From Candidatus Omnitrophota bacterium (GTDB lineage: Bacteria; Omnitrophota; Gorgyraeia; Tantalellales; Tantalellaceae): DNA of 16,274 bases. A model generated the notes under the pieces. It ran no database searches and was not told where the DNA came from. It worked only from the letters and a program-made list of their open reading frames with translations. The position numbers and the translations under genes are program-made. Location of the stretch: positions 1 to 16,274 of the forward strand of contig JAHIZQ010000127.1 in NCBI GenBank assembly GCA_018814505.1, written 5' to 3'. Of the stretch, positions 12,630-16,274 are shown piece after piece; the stretch's first letter is position 1, and the number at the start of each line of letters is the position of its first letter.

Positions 12630-14690
12630 TTATTCCTCCTCAACGTAATCTGATGCGCCGTTATCGTTTTCTTCTGGTACCGGAAGTTTTTTTGTCGTAT
12701 GTGTACATTTAGGATATCTTGTACATCCGTAAAACATCCCCCGGGAAGACTTCCGTTCCAAGAGTTCACCGTCACAGTTTGGTTCAGGACATTTAACGCC
12801 TGTTGTTATTGATTTCGCGTTTTTACACGTCGGAAAATCCGAACAACTCAAGAATCTTCCACGACGCCCCCATTTTATAACCATTGGTTTCCCGCATTTA
12901 TCACATATTTCATCGGTTGTCACAACCTGTCTCTTAACATTACGCATTCGTTCCTTTGCTTCCTCAAGTTTCTTTGTAAAAGGCAAATAAAAGTTTTTCA
13001 ATACCTCGACCCATTTAATCTTTCCATCCTCGATATTATCAAGTTCCGTTTCCATTTTCGCCGTAAATTCTTCGTCTACAACATCCGGAAAATTTTCAAG
13101 AAGAAGACCGTTAACTAATTCCCCTAACTCCGTCGGATGAAGAGCTTTGCCTTTACGCTGAATATAGTTTCTATTTATAACTGTACGTATAATCGGCGCG
13201 TATGTTGAAGGCCGGCCGATACCTTTTTCTTCCAAAATTTTTACTAAAGAAGCGTCTGTATACCGCGCCGGTGGTTTTGTAAAATGCTGTTCGGGAACCA
13301 ATTCCTTCAGGTCAACTATTTCTCCGACTGTAAGATCAGGTATTTCTGAATCATCCTCAGTAATATCATCCATACCTTTATAAACTTTCAAAAACCCGTC
13401 AAAAATAAGCTGGCTCCCGCCAGCACGAAACCTGTAATCTCCGGCAGATATGTTTACAGTTAAAACAGAAAAAAGAGCATTCTCCATCTGGCTAGCAATA
13501 AATCGTTTCCAGATCAGGCTATAAAGCTTTAACTCATCCACACTCAACATTCCTGCTATTTCATCAGGCGGCCTTAATGGAAGAGTGGGTCTTATTGCTT
13601 CATGCGCTTCTTGCGCTCCTTTTTTCGATTTGTACTGCACTTGCTTTTTCGCGTAATATTTTTCTCCGTATTCGCTTAATATATATTTTTTCGCGTCATC
13701 TGCCGCATCGAGAGACACGCGAACAGAATCTGTACGCATATACGTTATTAAACCAACACTTCCTTCTTCGCCCAGGTCTATTCCTTCATAAAGACTTTGC
13801 GCGATTCTCATTGTCTTGTTAGCTGAAAAATTCAATTTATTAAACGCGTCCTGCTGTAAAGCTGAAGTAATATAAGGCGCCCTTGGATAGCTCTTTTTAT
13901 CTTTACGACTGATATCCGCTACTTTAAACTCTTCCTTCTCAACATTTGAAACAATCTCTTTAACAGTCTCTTCATCTGGTATATCAATTTTTTCGCCTTT
14001 ATATTTTACGAGACGCGCGTTAAACTCCGGAGAAACCTCATCTTTTTGGTTTTTCTTACTCAAAAGAGCTTCTATACTCCAATACTCTTCAGATTTAAAC
14101 CGCCTTATTTCTTCTTCTCGTCTTACAATCAACATAACAGCTACTGATTGTACCCGGCCAGCGCTTAATCCTCTTGTTATTTTTCGCCACAAAAGCGGAC
14201 TTAAAGAATATCCGACAATCCTGTCTAAAATCCGGCGTGCCTGCTGAGCATTTATCTTGTTCATATCCAGTTCACCCGGATGAAGAAATGCGGCTTTAAC
14301 AGCTTTTTCCGTTATTTCTCCAAAACTTACCCTATGAAAAGTAGTATCTTTTTTCGCGAGAGAATTCTTCAGATGCCAGCAAATCGCTTCTCCTTCTCTA
14401 TCAGGGTCAGCGGCAAGATATATCGCGGAAGCGGTTTTGGCCTCTTTTTTAAGACTGTTCAAATATTTTTTTCTACCTTTCATAACCATATATTCTGGCT
14501 TAAACCCATTTTCAAAATCAATTCCCATTCTATCCACCGGCAAATCAATGATATGCCCCATACTTGCCAATACTTTAAAATTTTTTCCCAATATCTTATT
14601 TATGGTTTTTGATTTTGCGGGAGATTCTACAATTACCAAAAATTTTGACAGGTTTTTTTTTGTTTTAGTTGTCTTCTTCTTAACCGCCAT
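12630..14690 (-). CDS. topA: DNA topoisomerase I (type IA)
   Basis: TopA relaxes negative supercoils by transient single-strand cleavage. In the 686 residues, a Lys-rich N-terminus precedes the TOPRIM domain: Glu22 in VESPAKSKTI and DPDRE (Asp95, Asp97, Glu99). SAGRVQSVAV (177-186) follows, and the active-site Tyr317 with Arg319 lies in LITYMRTDSVR. The C-terminus has two four-cysteine zinc ribbons (about 596-622 and 634-662), both with all cysteines present, and an acidic tail. E. coli TopA has more C-terminal repeats (865 residues), but short versions of this type are common. ATG at 14690 is six bases after the dprA stop. The dprA-topA-xer order is a frequent housekeeping arrangement in bacteria. 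Confidence 0.96.
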   Translation of the reverse strand: MAVKKKTTKTKKNLSKFLVIVESPAKSKTINKILGKNFKVLASMGHIIDLPVDRMGIDFENGFKPEYMVMKGRKKYLNSLKKEAKTASAIYLAADPDREGEAICWHLKNSLAKKDTTFHRVSFGEITEKAVKAAFLHPGELDMNKINAQQARRILDRIVGYSLSPLLWRKITRGLSAGRVQSVAVMLIVRREEEIRRFKSEEYWSIEALLSKKNQKDEVSPEFNARLVKYKGEKIDIPDEETVKEIVSNVEKEEFKVADISRKDKKSYPRAPYITSALQQDAFNKLNFSANKTMRIAQSLYEGIDLGEEGSVGLITYMRTDSVRVSLDAADDAKKYILSEYGEKYYAKKQVQYKSKKGAQEAHEAIRPTLPLRPPDEIAGMLSVDELKLYSLIWKRFIASQMENALFSVLTVNISAGDYRFRAGGSQLIFDGFLKVYKGMDDITEDDSEIPDLTVGEIVDLKELVPEQHFTKPPARYTDASLVKILEEKGIGRPSTYAPIIRTVINRNYIQRKGKALHPTELGELVNGLLLENFPDVVDEEFTAKMETELDNIEDGKIKWVEVLKNFYLPFTKKLEEAKERMRNVKRQVVTTDEICDKCGKPMVIKWGRRGRFLSCSDFPTCKNAKSITTGVKCPEPNCDGELLERKSSRGMFYGCTRYPKCTHTTKKLPVPEENDNGASDYVEEE

Positions 14691-14696
14691 AAATAC

Positions 14697-15824
14697 TCAT
14701 CCTTTTCTTGATAGTTTTTCATTTGTCAAAGCAAAATATTTTCCAGGTATTTCTTTTATCAACCTCTTCATCTGCATTTTAAGTATTGCCGCGTGAACTC
14801 TTCCCGGATCTAAATTGGTTTGCTCCAGAATATCATCAATATGCGCATTTTTTTCAATACTGATTAAGTCAAGCACCATCCGTTCTTCATTATCTAATTT
14901 GTTCAGAACTTCCACGGTTACTTCTTTATCAGACCTTTTTATGGCATCTATTTTTTCAAGATTAAGCTCATTAAGAATATCTTCGGCTGACATTACTAAT
15001 TTAGCACCGTCTTGTATAAGCTTATTAGAGCCATTGGCTGCATATGAATCAACTCTGCCAGGCACGGCAAAAACTTCCCGACCCTGTTCAAGAGCGAAAT
15101 CCACGGTTATCATAGCACCGCTTCTTTCTGCCGCTTCAACAACCACAACAGCCTTAACCAATCCACTTACAATTCTGTTACGTCTTGGAAAATTTTGACG
15201 CAGAGGATGAGTTTCTGAACTATATTCAGTGATAACCGCTCCACTATGGCATATTTCTTCAATCAAAGGTTTTGCCTCTACTGGATAAATATGCCTGAAC
15301 CCGCTTCCCATAACCGCGATAGTGCGCCCGCCCGCTTCAAGAGCCCCTCTATGCGCCGCTATATCTATCCCCCTTGCCATCCCGCTTACTACGGTTATTC
15401 CTTTTTTTGCAAGGTCCGCGGCTAAACTTTTTGCCATTTTCTGCCCATACAAGGAACATCGCCGAGATCCAACAATGGCAACAGCATTAATATCCGCGTC
15501 TAAAAAATCTCCTTTACAGTAAAGAACCGCCGGAGGATCATATATGCTTTTCAAATTACAGGAATACTCTTTATCTTTTAAACATAAAACTGAGATTTTT
15601 TCTTTTTGAACGTACTCTAATTCCCGTTTATATTCATCAGTATCTTTTACCTTTTTTATTTTATCAATAGTTTTTAAGTTTGATATAATTTCCGCGATTT
15701 TAAAATCCGGCATCAAAAATATATTTTTCCCTTCAGGAACTTTGTTTATAATTGATAAAATTCTTCTTGGGCCAAGACCGTCAACAAAGCTAAGAGCCAT
15801 CAGATCACAACATGTTGAATTCAA
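14697..15824 (-). CDS. dprA: DNA-processing protein DprA
   Basis: DprA/Smf loads RecA onto incoming single-stranded DNA during natural transformation and is also widespread in bacteria not known to be competent. The Rossmann core is clear: AIVGSRRCSLYG (116-127), VVSGMARGIDIAAHRGAL (145-162), VMGSGFRHIYP (171-181), PLRQNFPRRNRIVSGL (207-222), VVVVEAAERSGAMIT (226-240), FAVPG (252-256) and GSNKLIQDGA (265-274). An N-terminal helix-hairpin part and a C-terminal winged-helix (about 300-370) complete the 375 residues. The start is TTG at 15824, overlapping the HD-GYP TGA, because AAAGGAG lies five bases upstream. ATG at 15800 is the alternative but has no such site. It leads the run of coupled genes down to lpxK. 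Confidence 0.94.
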   Translation of the reverse strand: MNSTCCDLMALSFVDGLGPRRILSIINKVPEGKNIFLMPDFKIAEIISNLKTIDKIKKVKDTDEYKRELEYVQKEKISVLCLKDKEYSCNLKSIYDPPAVLYCKGDFLDADINAVAIVGSRRCSLYGQKMAKSLAADLAKKGITVVSGMARGIDIAAHRGALEAGGRTIAVMGSGFRHIYPVEAKPLIEEICHSGAVITEYSSETHPLRQNFPRRNRIVSGLVKAVVVVEAAERSGAMITVDFALEQGREVFAVPGRVDSYAANGSNKLIQDGAKLVMSAEDILNELNLEKIDAIKRSDKEVTVEVLNKLDNEERMVLDLISIEKNAHIDDILEQTNLDPGRVHAAILKMQMKRLIKEIPGKYFALTNEKLSRKG

Positions 15825-16274
15825 ATATTCTCCTTTATCTCTCCGTTTTTTAACATTTCTAAAAACACATCCGTAATCGCGGGATCTAGTTTTCGGCCTT
15901 TTTCACTTTTTATTATTTCCACCGCGTCTTCGTGAGAAAAACCTCTGCGGTAAGGCCTGTCCGCGGTTAAAGCTTCATATATATCCGCTATTCCCAAAAC
16001 TCTCGCTGATAGCGGAATATTTTCACCTTCAAGCCCATCAGGATAACCCGTCCCATCATAATTTTCATGGTGATTAGCCATAATCGGGATAATATCTCTT
16101 AAAAAATATACAAGATATATCATCTCCGACCCCCATCGCGGATGGTTTTTTATTTGTTCAAATTCTTCTCCGTTCAGTTTGCCTTTCTTAAACAATATCT
16201 TTTCATCAACAGCCAGTTTTCCGAGATCATGCAGAAGAGATGCTACTTTAAGTTTTTCAATATCCTCTTGCGAA
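15821..16274 (-). CDS. HD-GYP domain protein (cyclic-di-GMP phosphodiesterase), C-terminal part
   Basis: The frame is open to the right edge, so the N-terminus is missing. Visible residues include LLHDLGKLAV, which holds the HD metal pair, and NHHENYDGTGYPDGL, the GYP signature. These are followed by the typical PLSARVLGIADIYEALTADRPYR segment and a family-type C-terminus (RGFSHEDAVEIIKSEKG...LDPAITDVFLEML). HD-GYP proteins hydrolyse cyclic-di-GMP and often carry an N-terminal GAF, PAS, receiver or membrane sensor, which cannot be judged here. All visible metal and signature residues are present, so an active enzyme is likely. It overlaps dprA by four bases. That couples a second-messenger gene to the DNA-processing and lipid A genes, though this may be only operon packing. 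Confidence 0.92.
   Translation of the reverse strand, partial: SQEDIEKLKVASLLHDLGKLAVDEKILFKKGKLNGEEFEQIKNHPRWGSEMIYLVYFLRDIIPIMANHHENYDGTGYPDGLEGENIPLSARVLGIADIYEALTADRPYRRGFSHEDAVEIIKSEKGRKLDPAITDVFLEMLKNGEIKENI
15830..15836 (-). promoter_or_regulatory. Shine-Dalgarno that supports the TTG start of dprA
   Basis: The minus-strand AAAGGAG lies in the last codons of the HD-GYP gene, five bases before TTG (15824). The stop and start share bases (TTGA), so dprA translation is probably coupled to the gene before it. Confidence 0.7.

Overview
All recognisable genes in this AT-rich window lie on the minus strand, so the biological order runs from the right end to the left end. The content points to a Gram-negative, lipid A/Kdo-making bacterium: it has LpxK, an LpxL-type acyltransferase, Kdo transferase and several heptosyltransferase-family (GT9) enzymes. 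The gene mix, the GC content (well under 50%) and the unusual fusions would fit an uncultivated PVC-like or Omnitrophota/Elusimicrobiota-type lineage. That placement is my inference from general impression and not from a marker gene.

Right half (16274 to 7486), in transcription order: the end of an HD-GYP cyclic-di-GMP phosphodiesterase, dprA, topA, a XerC/XerD-type tyrosine recombinase, kdtA/waaA, lpxK, and a long lpxL-type acyltransferase fused to an ELM1-like GT-B domain. These genes overlap or sit 5 to 24 bases apart, several with TTG or GTG starts behind clear Shine-Dalgarno (SD) sequences. They look like one translationally coupled operon whose promoter lies outside the window. DNA processing and topology genes are thus in line with the lipid A/Kdo genes.

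Left half (7350 to 251): a GT4-GT9 fusion, a separate GT4, GT9, GT9, a macrodomain protein and another GT9. This is a lipopolysaccharide core or other surface-glycan assembly block. Three of its junctions are 109 to 158 bases long and hold palindromes and repeats that are shared between gaps or look like dispersed elements, and most of the starts here lack an obvious SD. The macrodomain gene is coupled by a 4-base overlap to the last GT9.

Left edge: after a 194-base gap with small hairpins, the first 18 codons of a thioredoxin gene with a perfect SD run out of the window. No gap exceeds 300 bases.

How it fits together: LpxK phosphorylates the lipid A precursor, KdtA adds Kdo, the LpxL half adds a late acyl chain, and the GT4/GT9 enzymes (and perhaps the ELM1-like domain) extend the sugar chain on the cytoplasmic face of the inner membrane. 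I see no CRISPR array, tRNA, rRNA, intact transposon or recognisable defence system. The most unusual items are the two protein fusions, the macrodomain gene in the sugar operon, and the repeated palindromic intergenic elements.
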